A stretch of DNA of 64,000 bases from Huiozyma naganishii CBS 8797. Taxonomy: Eukaryota > Ascomycota > Saccharomycetes > Saccharomycetales > Saccharomycetaceae. Positions 9,042-19,864 of this stretch are shown in pieces (within the stretch, counting starts at the first letter, position 1; the number at the start of each line of letters is the position of its first letter). The notes below the pieces were generated by a model. The model made no database searches. It had not been told where the DNA came from and saw only the letters and a list, made by a program, of their open reading frames with translations. Both the position numbers and the translations under genes were made by a program. The stretch spans positions 372,001 through 436,000 of the forward strand of contig NC_035923.1 of NCBI RefSeq assembly GCF_000348985.1, read 5' to 3'.

Positions 9042-10205
9042 TTAGTCGTGGGTTTTGGCCAGTTTTTTGCCAGACGCAAAAGTGGCAGCAACGATTAATG
9101 GAAGAACTAGGGAGACTTCAGCGTACAGTTTAACTGAGCTAGCGTCAGCCTTGATCTTACCCCAGGAAACTGCTTCATCTGGTCTAGCACCGGCGTCTGA
9201 CCCATCATATTCTTGGGCAGTGTTGATGTACACCGCAAAGTCAGCACCGTTCCTCATCAAGCAGGCGTTGGCGATGTGGTGCTTGATTAAACCACCACCC
9301 AAAATCAACATACCGGCCTTAGACGCCTCCATGGACATCGAGTTTATTTTACGGATGTCAGATACAATGTCTAGTCTCAATTGCTTTGGAGAAGCTTTGA
9401 AGGTGTGGAAGAACAACATGTCACCGATAGACCCATCAGTGATAGAAGGGCAAAAGATTGGAATGTTGTTTTTGTGCGCCCAGTAGATAACAGAGGATTC
9501 GTCGTTAATTTCTTTACCTAATCTGTTAATCAATTTGGAAGGAGTCCAAATTGGAGATTCAACATCATGGTTAGCATCCAAGCAGCCGGCACCGTTCTTC
9601 TTGACGTACTCTTCTTGTTCTTCTAGCATCGTGTCCAAAATTGGAACGATCCACTCCTCAAACTTACAATAGTTGTCATTTGGCACCAGCAGATTACCAA
9701 TTCTGTTCATACCTTCGTCACGTAGCTTGCTACCCTTCAAGGAAAATTCACCCATATAGGTAGGCGCCAAACATTTAATAATATCTTCCTCAATACCACC
9801 TGCAGTGGTTACAAGAGCGTCCACCATTTTATGTTGAACCAAATATCTCAAGGTTTCCCTAACACCAGAACTGATCAAGTTGGAAGTGTACCCCATGAAA
9901 ATTGTGGTCTTTTGGTAACCATCATCGTCAAAAGAACCCTTTTGCTGATGGGACTGAAGTTTGTCCTTGTGCTCACCTCTCCAGGATCTCATATTGTCAA
10001 TGATATCACATGCTTTACCTAGATTGCTTGCCTGGAACCCCATCACTTTCATAGAGTTAACCAAGTCTGAAGCACGCATGTCGGTAGCTTCCGGCTTTGA
10101 ATAATCTATACCGTGAACCTCGACAAAATCTTCTGGCACTGGGACAGATGCCTTTAGAACCGCATCCTGCAGTAATTCTGGTAGCTTTTTGTTGATCTCA
10201 GACAT
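9042..10205 (-). CDS. DYS1: Deoxyhypusine synthase
   Basis: 387 codons, the same length as S. cerevisiae Dys1. The enzyme transfers the aminobutyl group of spermidine to a lysine of eIF5A, the first step of hypusine formation, in the cytosol. The C-terminal half contains [20 protein letters not shown] with the catalytic lysine near residue 308, then [20 protein letters not shown], both diagnostic. NAD-binding segments include [16 protein letters not shown]. The gene is complete and well conserved. It is divergent from IPK1 with 213 bp between the start codons. In S. cerevisiae its neighbours are HTD2 and RRP4, neither of which is here. Confidence 0.98.
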   Translation of the reverse strand: MSEINKKLPELLQDAVLKASVPVPEDFVEVHGIDYSKPEATDMRASDLVNSMKVMGFQASNLGKACDIIDNMRSWRGEHKDKLQSHQQKGSFDDDGYQKTTIFMGYTSNLISSGVRETLRYLVQHKMVDALVTTAGGIEEDIIKCLAPTYMGEFSLKGSKLRDEGMNRIGNLLVPNDNYCKFEEWIVPILDTMLEEQEEYVKKNGAGCLDANHDVESPIWTPSKLINRLGKEINDESSVIYWAHKNNIPIFCPSITDGSIGDMLFFHTFKASPKQLRLDIVSDIRKINSMSMEASKAGMLILGGGLIKHHIANACLMRNGADFAVYINTAQEYDGSDAGARPDEAVSWGKIKADASSVKLYAEVSLVLPLIVAATFASGKKLAKTHD

Positions 10206-10418
10206 GTATTGAATTGTTGCTATGGTTTCAATTGAACGTTCTGGGGCACCGTATTTCGAAACCTGGAGATAAGGTAGACAACGAACAGTTTTGACGTATC
10301 TTTTATGACATCTTCAGATTAAATAAGAAAAAATTTTCAGCTTGAGGGTAATGACTTCTTAACGTAGTGAACTGATGGCAGGTGAGTCTGCAATGTCACA
10401 AACCTTGTTCCAGATTCG

Positions 10419-11246
10419 ATGCGAATCGTGGGGAAAGGGAAAGCTAACATACTTGTAGCCCTAGAGGAAGAAGCTATATTGTACCGGATATGTATCAGGT
10501 TTTCAAATTCTTTGCTCAAGGGGAATGAATATACCCTAAAGAACTACCAGTACATCTATCAGAAAGTAGAGCCTTTGTTGGGGGATCTACTATGTAATTT
10601 CAGCCTATCCGAATTGCAACTAACCCCAAAACTACAGCAACTGTTGCACGATTATGTGTCCGGTTCAACTTGTAACAACAAAGTGTTTGCGTTTTCGATG
10701 CCTAATTTTAAGTCGGCATCGATGTACCCCCTCGTGTTGTTCAGTGACCATTTCACAAGTTTGTACAGCAATGTCCAGCACACCAAGTTGGTTCTGGAAA
10801 TGAAACCAAAATGGTTATATAATCCGACTAGGTACTGCAGAAACTGCACTGCAAACAGATTTAAGGGTCGGGACGATATGTCATATTGCTATTCTAAGTT
10901 ACTGCGGGATAGCGAGCATTTATTTCATGTAATAGGATCTCATACCCTGCCCAGATGGCTTGTTTTGAGGATGTGCCAGTATTTTCGGACTCGAGATAAT
11001 GTTTTACAGGTCCTCCATGATATCCAGAAAAAGCTATATTGCAAAGGGGATATGATTGATTTACCATTATTGATGACGTTAAGGGATGTTACGTGTTTTG
11101 TTTCCTGGGACTTCTCCCAATCTGATGCTGCGTCTGATGTTAATATTGTGGATGTTGACCTGAAACCCGAAGAGAAAAGAGACTTCTGGAATAAAACGCA
11201 AATGGAGCTAGATAGTTTTGAAAACAAATGTTACCATGATTATTGA
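10419..11246 (+). CDS. IPK1: Inositol pentakisphosphate 2-kinase Ipk1
   Basis: 275 codons, against 281 in S. cerevisiae. The protein makes phytate (InsP6) from Ins(1,3,4,5,6)P5, which supports nuclear mRNA export. Family motifs are clear: an N-terminal GKGKANILV nucleotide-binding loop, LVLEMKPKWLYNPTRYCRNC near residue 126, FKGRDDMSYCY, MTLRDVTCFVSW, and the metal-binding VNIVDVDLKPEEK near the C-terminus. RAD34 follows on the same strand after 114 bp, the same pairing as S. cerevisiae YDR314C-YDR315C. Confidence 0.96.
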   Translation: MRIVGKGKANILVALEEEAILYRICIRFSNSLLKGNEYTLKNYQYIYQKVEPLLGDLLCNFSLSELQLTPKLQQLLHDYVSGSTCNNKVFAFSMPNFKSASMYPLVLFSDHFTSLYSNVQHTKLVLEMKPKWLYNPTRYCRNCTANRFKGRDDMSYCYSKLLRDSEHLFHVIGSHTLPRWLVLRMCQYFRTRDNVLQVLHDIQKKLYCKGDMIDLPLLMTLRDVTCFVSWDFSQSDAASDVNIVDVDLKPEEKRDFWNKTQMELDSFENKCYHDY

Positions 11247-11360
11247 CGCATGGTATATTGACTTGACACTGTTATGTACTTTTCATATGTTTCTACTATA
11301 TTTAATAATATTATTACTCTTGATTTTATTGAGAAGAGAAAAAACGAACTCAGGTGAAGA

Positions 11361-13403
11361 ATGGCAACGGATTCAATGGAGAGCCAGGATAACAGCTTTG
11401 AAAATGAAATATTAGACCAGGGAGATAATAACGATATATTTTTCAACTCAGGTTCCGATTTGGAATCTCATGTAGACGACCGGCAGGAGGACAGTGATAC
11501 AGAAGAGAATTTTAGTGATACTGAATGGGAGGAGGTACCCCTACATCAGGATAGGAATAGTAATGTGACTGTCACTATCGATGCAGAACACCTCATTAGA
11601 TCAGGACCGAAAAGAAAAAGAAGACTGCCGTCTATCTCTGCCAAGAGCAGGAAGGAGAATCAGCAGATTAAGAAATTATGCTTTGGCCTAAGCATTGTTA
11701 TGATCCCAGTGATGTTGAACACTTTGAAGGAGAGGGCATATTGGGCAGATGATATCAGACTGAATCGAAGGTTGAGACGCTCAGTACCAAAAATAATTGT
11801 TCAGAAATTTGGTCATTTGAATGAGTCCAAAGAAATGGGTAAATCTTTACCGACTCTCCTACTTGGACTGGTTTCCTGGTTTAGGTCAAACTACAAGATA
11901 AATAGTAACGGTTTTCGTCAAAATGCAAAAAGGCTCAAATACCTCTTGAAACATCCGAGCAGCGATCACTATTCCTATATCCTGAATAACCCGGAAACTT
12001 TCTATGGAGTACGACCAGCATTGGATTCGAAGAATATACTAGAAGGTATTCGAAACATGGCAAAAATGAAAATGGCTAATCGCGATATTCTGGCCGTGTT
12101 TTTTGCAGTGATACTGCAAAATCTGATAAGAACAGATGACGATAGTGCAAGAATATCAATATGTTTTGCATTTCCGCTGATACAGTACGATCAAGCTGTT
12201 CCAAACGGAAACGATACGATAGATCATGTACCGAATAGATTTGATACTGACCTTCTTCAACCATATTTCTGGATCCAGTTAGAGATATTGGATGATCTCT
12301 ACACGATTGATCCAATAGTCCATTTAAAAGACGATGAGATTGTTTCCAAACATAAGGCAGGTGGCATAATACGTATTTTTGAACCGAAACAGCAGCAACA
12401 ACAGCATAATTTTAGTTATGTTGTCGCTATTAACTTGAAAAACAAAATAGTTGAAGATGTATCTCCAAGATACCTTTCAAATCTAGCATATCGTTATTTT
12501 AATTTCATTCCCTTCCGAAATCCTTGGGGAAGATCGCTGAGCAGAAAGCAATATGAGCGGTTTTTAGGATTCTTAAATCAGGCTAATCATTTTGATCAAG
12601 CACTTTTAGAAACATCTCAAGGAATGAGTTTATTGGCATTCCAGAATTTCAACCCGCCACTCAATGTCAAGGATATGTATACCTCCGAATCATTCGCTAT
12701 AAAAAGCTTTTTGAGGGCCAATGAAGTGATCGATCCTTCAGCCAAGCCCGTTTTCATATGGAAATGTGGGAAATTCAATGAACCTGTTTACTGGAAAGGG
12801 GATATTTTATTGTTGAAGAGTAGGCAGCATTGGAACATGTTAGGAAGAGCGGTGGAAAGAGAAGCACAGCCGCTCAAACGGAAGAAATTTGCACCATTGA
12901 AAAGCAAACAACTCGGGAAGTTTTATGCAGAGTACGAAATAAGAGACCTTTTTTCTGTCGATCAAACCTATCTGACACCAAAACTGCCAAATTCCAAAGT
13001 TGGCGATGATGGGTTGCTAATCACTATTACTGATGTCGAAGAATTCAAAAACAAATTTGGAAATGTCGAGATATACTATGAAGCGGTGAAGCCGGATGGA
13101 TTCGAAATTTTTCCACTGTCGGATCAAGATCTTAACGTAAAAGGGCTCATTCGTAAGTACAATAAGAGTAAAAAGCACGTAAGGAAGATCAAGTACGTCG
13201 ACGTTGTGAGTGGGTTTGACTTTAAGGAAAAGCGTGGATATGCAATTCCCGTGGTAAAATCCATACTCGTGAACAAGGTTGATTACACAATATTGCAAGG
13301 GCTGGTTAAAAAACACCTAGAATTGAGGAACTTGCAATATTGGAACACTCTACTTAAAAAATTAGCAATAAAAGAACGGCTTGATAGCACTTACGGTGAG
13401 TGA
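11361..13403 (+). CDS. RAD34: Rad34, Rad4/XPC-family nucleotide excision repair protein
   Basis: 680 codons (S. cerevisiae 692). An acidic N-terminus rich in D and E is followed by a basic patch GPKRKRRLPS, a transglutaminase-fold region (about residues 150-400, including YFWIQLEILD), and the Rad4 beta-hairpin domains. These carry VKDMYTSESFAIKSFL, YWKGDILLLKSRQHWNMLGR and VVSGFDFKEKRGYAIPV. Rad34 is needed for repair of transcribed ribosomal DNA by RNA polymerase I in S. cerevisiae. Position next to IPK1 favours RAD34 over RAD4. It converges on SSF1 with 96 bp between stops. Confidence 0.94.
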   Translation: MATDSMESQDNSFENEILDQGDNNDIFFNSGSDLESHVDDRQEDSDTEENFSDTEWEEVPLHQDRNSNVTVTIDAEHLIRSGPKRKRRLPSISAKSRKENQQIKKLCFGLSIVMIPVMLNTLKERAYWADDIRLNRRLRRSVPKIIVQKFGHLNESKEMGKSLPTLLLGLVSWFRSNYKINSNGFRQNAKRLKYLLKHPSSDHYSYILNNPETFYGVRPALDSKNILEGIRNMAKMKMANRDILAVFFAVILQNLIRTDDDSARISICFAFPLIQYDQAVPNGNDTIDHVPNRFDTDLLQPYFWIQLEILDDLYTIDPIVHLKDDEIVSKHKAGGIIRIFEPKQQQQQHNFSYVVAINLKNKIVEDVSPRYLSNLAYRYFNFIPFRNPWGRSLSRKQYERFLGFLNQANHFDQALLETSQGMSLLAFQNFNPPLNVKDMYTSESFAIKSFLRANEVIDPSAKPVFIWKCGKFNEPVYWKGDILLLKSRQHWNMLGRAVEREAQPLKRKKFAPLKSKQLGKFYAEYEIRDLFSVDQTYLTPKLPNSKVGDDGLLITITDVEEFKNKFGNVEIYYEAVKPDGFEIFPLSDQDLNVKGLIRKYNKSKKHVRKIKYVDVVSGFDFKEKRGYAIPVVKSILVNKVDYTILQGLVKKHLELRNLQYWNTLLKKLAIKERLDSTYGE

Positions 13404-13499
13404 TGCATGTTAGTAAGAGATGTTACATAATGAATACATTCGAGGGAACTCAACTGGTAATATACAAATATAATGAGGGCGTGGATGGAGCGCGTTTGC

Positions 13500-14870
13500 T
13501 CAAACAGCGTCCTCAACTTCGCTCAGCAAGTCACTGTCGATATCTTCAGGGACGTCATCATAGTTCTCACTTTCGCTCTCACTTGAGCCTTCTGAAGAGT
13601 CGTTGTCGGCTTTACCGTCGGCCTCCGCTTGTTCCTTCCTTAACCTCCTTCTCTCCAGTTTTCTTTCCTTCTTAGCATCCTTGACTGCCTTCTTTTTAGA
13701 AATGTTTGCCTCTTGTTCTTTCCTTCTCTGTTCCTTCAGTCTCATCTTAGCAGCATGTTTCCTTTCCAACATTTTAATCTCTTGATCGGTCTTATGGACA
13801 TACTCATGGTGCAAGATTTTACCCGCGCAGATACCTTCCTCGATTTTCACCAGTTTCAAGTTCATTCTTGGGCCCACTTCTGTCAGTCTGATAGCCTTCT
13901 TTCTGGGCAAAGCTTCAGGTTGGGCGGCGTCCCTCGTGGCCGCTTCCTCCATCTCGACATCCAGCTCATCCTTTTCCAGCCCGGTTTCCAAGTCGATCGC
14001 TGGTTTCTCTTTCTTCCGTTTCTCGACAGATATCTGGCCGTTTTTATTCTTCCCATAGCTCTCATTAATGTTGACAATAGCCTCCTCGTCATCAACCTCG
14101 GATTCGGATGTGTATGCGCCCAGATCGTGGTCTAAGATCAACGACGATATATCCTTCTTTCTGTTCAGATTGGGGACGGTCTTATTCAAGTGGCTCTTGG
14201 CGGTGTAAAGTTTCCTTAGGTTTCTCGAGATGTCGACGTCCTTCACGTCGATGAAATAATGACGTAGAGAGATCTCCTTCGTCACGGGATCTTTGTTCAA
14301 CATCATCACTCTCTTTATAGAATTCAACTGTGTTGTCTGCGGGTTCAACGGAGGAAAAATGTTTTGAAACATGGAGATTATAATCTTTTCCACGTTAGCA
14401 TTCGGGTCGTCCTCGTTCTTATTCTTGGTGCTAAATCCATTCAGAACCAGTAACGGTGGGTTCAGCAGATCCTCGTTGTTCAGCGACTTTGGTCTCTTCA
14501 AAAACTTCTTGATATCTTTGCCCAGCGAGTAATCTATCACGTTGAAAGTGATGGTGGGACCCTGTGGTGTTCTAGCAACTTTCAAAGAAACGTTCCCGGT
14601 CTTTTCCGACTGGGTGAAAATGAAAAGATGCGAAACAGCCAGCGGACCACACATGACCACAAAATCCTTCAACTTATTGGACTTCCTCTCCTTCAACTTG
14701 ATGGCGGTGTGAGGCTGCATAATGTTACGGAAATCTTTCACCAGCTGGTTCAAAGAGTGATTGGCAAGCGACGTCTGGCCAACTCTAATCACCATAGACT
14801 TAGGAATCCCCTTTTGGGATTCCGGAGTAGGCGCAACGTGTGTTCTTTTCTTGGATCTTCTCTTCGCCAT
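13500..14870 (-). CDS. SSF1: Ribosome assembly factor Ssf1/Ssf2 (Brix domain)
   Basis: 456 codons from the ATG at 14870 (MAKRRSKKRTH), close to the 453 of S. cerevisiae. An in-frame extension upstream to 15086 was rejected because it does not resemble the family. The Brix domain covers about residues 25-350, with PKSMVIRVGQTSLANHSL, VVMCGPLAVSHLFIFTQS and the C-terminal RMNLKLVKIEEGICAGKIL. A long coiled, lysine-rich and then acidic tail follows. The protein acts in the nucleolus in pre-60S assembly and 27S pre-rRNA processing. The ancestor gave SSF1 (YHR066W) and SSF2 (YDR312W); this locus mixes both neighbourhoods, so the symbol is arbitrary between them. The promoter carries PAC- and RRPE-like boxes. 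Confidence 0.95.
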   Translation of the reverse strand: MAKRRSKKRTHVAPTPESQKGIPKSMVIRVGQTSLANHSLNQLVKDFRNIMQPHTAIKLKERKSNKLKDFVVMCGPLAVSHLFIFTQSEKTGNVSLKVARTPQGPTITFNVIDYSLGKDIKKFLKRPKSLNNEDLLNPPLLVLNGFSTKNKNEDDPNANVEKIIISMFQNIFPPLNPQTTQLNSIKRVMMLNKDPVTKEISLRHYFIDVKDVDISRNLRKLYTAKSHLNKTVPNLNRKKDISSLILDHDLGAYTSESEVDDEEAIVNINESYGKNKNGQISVEKRKKEKPAIDLETGLEKDELDVEMEEAATRDAAQPEALPRKKAIRLTEVGPRMNLKLVKIEEGICAGKILHHEYVHKTDQEIKMLERKHAAKMRLKEQRRKEQEANISKKKAVKDAKKERKLERRRLRKEQAEADGKADNDSSEGSSESESENYDDVPEDIDSDLLSEVEDAV

Positions 14871-14923
14871 ATTTTTCGCGATTGGTACTTTCCTAAATAT
14901 GAGACCTACCGCAAGAATGTTAA

Positions 14924-14931
14924 GCGATGAG
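14924..14931. promoter_or_regulatory. PAC box GCGATGAG upstream of SSF1
   Basis: A perfect PAC core 54 bp upstream of the SSF1 ATG; a near match CTCATCGA follows at 14955. PAC is bound by Dot6/Tod6 in ribosome-biogenesis promoters. Confidence 0.6.
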
Positions 14932-15001
14932 CTAGCTATACATCTGCTTCCAAGCTCATCGACTACATTTATTTTTTTCCAGCTGAGAGGAGAAGTGACA
15001 G

Positions 15002-15014
15002 TGAAAAAAAATTT
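15002..15014. promoter_or_regulatory. RRPE-like element upstream of SSF1
   Basis: TGAAAAAAAATTT resembles the RRPE consensus TGAAAAATTTT and lies about 70 bp beyond the PAC box, the usual partner arrangement. Confidence 0.45.
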
Positions 15015-15738
15015 GCTCCTCGTCGATAGTGATTCAGACACTTCCCCAAAAAAACGTCTCAAACTCAAAAATTGGAAAATAAACACACAGAAACTGCGAC
15101 TGAAACTTGAAAGGCGTGTGTTCTATTCGTATTGAAGAGCGCCTCCAAAGCTGAACGTCTACGGATTATAGAGTGGGGGTTCGTATACTAGTTGCAGTCT
15201 TCACACTTTACCAAAAAAATAAACCAATTAGATTAATAAAACTGCCCCTACTTGGCAAGTAACTTTTATCGTGTCATATTGTCATCAAGTGGGTGTGTTT
15301 TTTTTCTGGCATTCTATCCCTTACCGATTTGGATTCGTTGCGACACAGACGCACCTTTTTAGTAGTCCTTTTTTTACCTACAGTTGTTAATTTTTTTTTC
15401 TCTTTTAAAGAAAAAAAAGTGGTTTGTTTCAGTTGAAGCTTTCTCTTCCGATCTGTTCGTACCCGTTGATCTGTCTGTCTCGGTGCTCGGTGGTTGATTT
15501 TTAATTGTTATATTTTTATTTTTTTTCCTTAGTTATTTATTTGCTCCATTCTGTCACTTGGACTGGAAACTAATTGTCTCGGGTTGACATATCAAGTGGG
15601 TACATCGTGGGGAAGACGGAAGTATCGTTGCCCCAAAAAAAAATATTCTCAGTCGAGAAAGGTTATTTTTCGACAAGGCCAATTGTTGCTACTGGCACAT
15701 AGTCGTTTGGTTTTTTCTTTTTGATCATACACGAGAAA

Positions 15739-18700
15739 ATGGAGGGCGACACTGTCAATAATAATGTTGTTCCCGTGGATGATAAGAGTTCCGTAAAACT
15801 TGTCGAGATCAAGAGTGAACTGGAAGAGACAAAGACACAGTTTCAGGAGTTGGAGGCGTTGATAATAAACTCCACTACAAGAAGTAATAGTACCACGCAT
15901 GATTTTTTCAATTCTTTGAAGACGTTGTCCCACAATCAAACTGTGTTGGAAAATAAGCTGGAGGACGCTATGAAAAATCAAATGAATACGGATATTTTGG
16001 TGAACGATATTAACAAACGTTTGAACACACTGGCTAGTGTACTGGACTCCAAGAATTTTAAAAGGCTTCTCAGTGCGAACGATTTGCAGAGAGCGGGACT
16101 TCGAGACTCAAATGGGGAATCCAAGAGTACCCTACAGTCTAATACAAATGGGTTAATTACAGCCAACGCTGGTAAAGAGGTTTCAACAATGCCTGTCAAG
16201 AGAGGCCCGGGTAGACCAAGAAAGGATCAAAACTCAGTAAACAATTCAGGGAGCGCTGCCAAATCAAATGATGGACCATCCGGTCTGTTGTCACAGGTGA
16301 AAGTGTCCTTACCCCATGGAACCGTTCAACTACCCAAATCAAGAAGGTATTTTATCCACCCCTTGGAGTCAGTGAATGGGAACGGCAATCATCAACTTTC
16401 ATCTATCTTATCGCATCAAAGTTTATCCGGACCTGACCTTAAGGGCACCGTTGGCACAGGGGCAAGTGTTTCGTCTTCACACCATGGCAGCGATTTAGAT
16501 GACTACAACAGTGATACTCCCTTGGAGAGGTACCGTTTACAAGGACGTCCTAGAACCAGACAGAGAAGACCTGCATCGACCTCTACCAAAAGGGAAGATT
16601 CAGATTCTGAAACCGATCTCGATGGTGCGCAAGCCTTGCTTTCTCGTAATCCAACTGGCAAAAAGAAGGTAGGTCGCAAACGTCGCCCTAAAGCTGTGAT
16701 TCTCAGCAGAAGAAGGGGCCGGCCACCCAAAATCAAAAGGGTTGAAACTATACTAACAAACGAACCTGGTGTTAATGATGCAGAGGCTCCTGAAACAGAG
16801 GAGAAGAACAGTCAAGACGGATTAAAGAACACAATTTCTCAAAAAGAACAAGACGATTTGGAATCAAGTAAAATAGCAGAGGTTCCATCAGGGCGGTCGT
16901 TGCGTTCGCGTAAATCATCCTCCGCTGAACCGAGCGAGGAAATTGAGGAGCACGAGACTGTTGTAAATCCAGCAGACGACAAACCCAATGCAGAAAAGAC
17001 TGAGAATGCTGCTCTCGATGCCACAAAAGAAAATGTCGGTTTTTTGCTCAATACTAAAGGTTTTGCATCCGGTAAAGCGCATAAGATGATTTATGAAGAC
17101 CCTGTTTATAATGAGCTGGAGAAACAGGGGACAAAAATGAACGAACAACTAGAGAAGTTGCGAGATCCGCGCGAAAAAATGCTAGTGAGTTTGAAATATA
17201 ATGATCGGGACAGCGCAAAATCATTCATAGAATCAAACAAAGAGCTTCTTAAAGCATTACGCGAGGATGAACGAAGAAGAAAATTAGAAGCGCATAATTC
17301 AAAAGAAGGGCTCGATGGGGAAAAACCGAAACAGCGAAGAGAAAGGCTACCAAAACCAAAGGAAATGGGATTGATGGGCCATTATAAGAATCTAGGGATT
17401 CCCAAAGACTCAAAGCCCACACATCCTGACCATATTGCTGCTCAATCTGAGATTCCGCAGGTACTTCCAGCTGCTACTTTAGGAGCAGATCGTCAAGAAG
17501 GAGGTACCGCGAAAGTAGATGAAAATACTGAAAATTCGCATACAAGTCGCAGTGTTCCTGCTGGACCAAAAGAAGACATACCCGCTGATGAACAAAAGAG
17601 GAATGAATTTTTGAGGGAAAACTTAGAGATATTACTGAAGGTCAAGTCAGCCAAAAATGGAGTAGGTCAAACCAAAGATGAAGAGGGAAAGGCGAAAAAA
17701 AGCACAGAAGAAATGGGGCATGGCTTTAACTTTGGAAAATTGCCGTATCAGAGTGCAGGTGAGTTAATAAATGAAACACTCAATGCTGATCCGTTAGAAA
17801 AACTTAAACACCCGATTCGCGGTGCAGGAGCCACAGTTCGCAACGAGAAGATACGGACTTTAAAAACAGGCACCGATAACACTGCAGATAAGGCACAGAA
17901 TAATAATCTCTGCATCATTCCTTCGAACAAACAGTATGATCCTTCTCGAAACGCAGAGAACCAAGGTCAGGGTAGTCAGCCCCAACATGCAACACGAATA
18001 AAAAATGGTGCTGAAAATGAGATGAACAGTTCTCAGCATTTTAACAAAGCGACAAACATCGCTATACAAGTGAGTGGTAGTGGAGAAGGAGACGCTCCTC
18101 TTAAAGCTAATGACACAGATCCTCCTACCAAAGAAGGTGAAGAGACCACGGTACTCGCTCACCATAATCCAGAAGACAAGAAAGAATCTACTCCAAATGA
18201 AACAGAAGAAAGCCAAGTAGAACCTGTAACTCCAAATGGAGATGGTAGGCTACTCAGAAAAAGGAAGCACAAGGAATCAGAACCTGTGCAAGGGGAAAAA
18301 ATCAAGCAGCAACGATTTTCAAGGAATCCTTCCGAAGGAGCAAAACGAAGTATTCAGACAAAACCTTCGACGAAAAATGGTCGATCTTCAAAAAAGTCTG
18401 TGGGTTCCGCCACTTCGTCCATCGTTAGTCCAAATACTGAAACGAACGAGGAAAGCGGAGAACTGCGGACCGGTTTAATATCATCTGCACCTATCGAGCT
18501 GCTTTGTAGGGACGGTTTCTTTTATCAAAGAGATGCTCCTCAGGTGCCCATAACTACAGGCACGTATTTGCAATTCAAATTTGATTCAAAGGAGACTGAA
18601 CTGATGGACCTTAAAAAGGTTGACCGATCGCTCAAGGGTACTGTTGAATCTACTGGTGGATGTAATCCAATATCGTCTACGAAGGTAGAGCGCACAAATG

Positions 18701-19281
18701 CGTACTCCTTGAATCCAGTCGTGGACCAAGAAGCAGCACAAGCTTTCAGTGTGTTGAGTAATACCACATTAACAGAAAGATATGTGAACTCTTTGGAATA
18801 CTTTCTGATGGAATTTAGATGGGAGAACAAGTTGGTGGCGCTTGGATTAAAGTTACGAGAATCAAAGAGAACGTGGCAAAGGCGCAAGGCTTTGTTCACA
18901 CTGTTCGAGTTTTGGAGAGATCAATCTGTGGAGAAAAGAAACTTAAAAAATTACTCTATTCTACACGCCGTGAAAGAAATGGAGAACTATCGAATCTTTA
19001 TCAACCGGTCTGTTTCGTGGTTCTATAACCATATTACTTTGCTCAAAATGATACTTTATGATCTCTGCGACCATGTGGGCACGCAGAGAAGGGAGTGGAT
19101 GTTTTCCGATGACCAACCTTTGCCTGCTGTAGGTGTGTACAACAGAGAATTGGGCATACTGTACACTGTGAAGAATATCAACGCGATACTGGACAGTATG
19201 CTGACCTTCGACAAGCTCGACGATGGTACTGAGAACAGCCAAGTGAAGCAATCCCAAGTCCATGCACCCGAAAGCAGTTGA
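15739..19281 (+). CDS. SUM1: Sum1, repressor of middle-sporulation genes and silencing protein
   Basis: 1180 codons from the ATG at 15739 (S. cerevisiae 1062). The frame is open upstream to 15721 but without an ATG. AT-hook motifs occur at about residues 153-163 (KRGPGRPRKDQ) and 324-333 (RRRGRPPKIKR), with a looser one at 267-277 (QGRPRTRQRR). The central 700 residues are charged and low in complexity. The C-terminal 250 residues (IELLCRDGFFYQRD, YVNSLEYFLMEFRWENKL, HAVKEMENYRIFINRSVSWF) look ordered and conserved. Sum1 binds middle sporulation elements with Rfm1 and Hst1 to repress genes in mitosis. GIC2 follows on the same strand, matching S. cerevisiae YDR309C-YDR310C. The identification leans on this synteny and the AT-hooks. 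Confidence 0.85.
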   Translation: MEGDTVNNNVVPVDDKSSVKLVEIKSELEETKTQFQELEALIINSTTRSNSTTHDFFNSLKTLSHNQTVLENKLEDAMKNQMNTDILVNDINKRLNTLASVLDSKNFKRLLSANDLQRAGLRDSNGESKSTLQSNTNGLITANAGKEVSTMPVKRGPGRPRKDQNSVNNSGSAAKSNDGPSGLLSQVKVSLPHGTVQLPKSRRYFIHPLESVNGNGNHQLSSILSHQSLSGPDLKGTVGTGASVSSSHHGSDLDDYNSDTPLERYRLQGRPRTRQRRPASTSTKREDSDSETDLDGAQALLSRNPTGKKKVGRKRRPKAVILSRRRGRPPKIKRVETILTNEPGVNDAEAPETEEKNSQDGLKNTISQKEQDDLESSKIAEVPSGRSLRSRKSSSAEPSEEIEEHETVVNPADDKPNAEKTENAALDATKENVGFLLNTKGFASGKAHKMIYEDPVYNELEKQGTKMNEQLEKLRDPREKMLVSLKYNDRDSAKSFIESNKELLKALREDERRRKLEAHNSKEGLDGEKPKQRRERLPKPKEMGLMGHYKNLGIPKDSKPTHPDHIAAQSEIPQVLPAATLGADRQEGGTAKVDENTENSHTSRSVPAGPKEDIPADEQKRNEFLRENLEILLKVKSAKNGVGQTKDEEGKAKKSTEEMGHGFNFGKLPYQSAGELINETLNADPLEKLKHPIRGAGATVRNEKIRTLKTGTDNTADKAQNNNLCIIPSNKQYDPSRNAENQGQGSQPQHATRIKNGAENEMNSSQHFNKATNIAIQVSGSGEGDAPLKANDTDPPTKEGEETTVLAHHNPEDKKESTPNETEESQVEPVTPNGDGRLLRKRKHKESEPVQGEKIKQQRFSRNPSEGAKRSIQTKPSTKNGRSSKKSVGSATSSIVSPNTETNEESGELRTGLISSAPIELLCRDGFFYQRDAPQVPITTGTYLQFKFDSKETELMDLKKVDRSLKGTVESTGGCNPISSTKVERTNAYSLNPVVDQEAAQAFSVLSNTTLTERYVNSLEYFLMEFRWENKLVALGLKLRESKRTWQRRKALFTLFEFWRDQSVEKRNLKNYSILHAVKEMENYRIFINRSVSWFYNHITLLKMILYDLCDHVGTQRREWMFSDDQPLPAVGVYNRELGILYTVKNINAILDSMLTFDKLDDGTENSQVKQSQVHAPESS

Positions 19282-19864
19282 ACGGTGCGGATCAACCTAT
19301 AAAGCACAAGCTTATGTAAAGGAGAACCGTCCCCCCTTTCGCGTTATTGATTCCCGTCCAGCATTTCCGTGTACCCTGAATGGATCTGGGCCACAAACCT
19401 CACAAACGGCTCAATAAACTGCTGGCGGAGCACACGTGGAAATCTCTTGCCAAAATTTTCCTCGAGGCGGGAACCTCGTTTGTATTCTATTGTTTGATAA
19501 GCCCTATTTAGTAGTTATATACCCGTTTTAGGAAAGTACACGTTCACATCGCAGAAAGAAAAATTCGACGATTACTAGATACGGCGTGTGGTCGCGATGG
19601 GGAAGTCTCGCTGCAAGTTAAAGTGTGTTACGTGGGGTTCGAGCAGACTTGCAGTTTAGTCAAAAGACTGAAAACTTACTCTGCACTGTTTTTCTTCGCA
19701 TTGTCTTTTCAATACGCAAACATTATATCTCCATTTCAACTTTTCAGTGCTTATATAAGCTCGCCGAATTCTTACGTCATGAGCTTCGTATGTTTTATCA
19801 GAGTGGGTTAAATTGATTCTTTAAAGTTGAAGACTTGAAAAACCTCCTTCAACTCTTCTTCCCA
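19282..19864. other. Region between SUM1 and GIC2
   Basis: 583 bp without a gene. TTTCGCG at 19337-19343 is an SCB-type (CGCGAAA) site on the minus strand, of interest because GIC genes are cell-cycle regulated, but it is 520 bp from the start codon. A TATATA is present near 19515. Confidence 0.5.

Larger units (their letters stand above)
14871..15738. other. Divergent SSF1-SUM1 promoter region
   Basis: 868 bp. The SSF1 side holds PAC and RRPE motifs. The SUM1 side (15180-15738) is rich in T runs and A runs, probably nucleosome-poor. TFB1, which lies here in S. cerevisiae, is absent. Confidence 0.6.

Noticed and set aside
14871..15086. N-terminal extension of SSF1
   Set aside because: Open in frame, but the sequence is unlike the family and the ATG at 14870 gives the expected MAKRRSKKR start and length.
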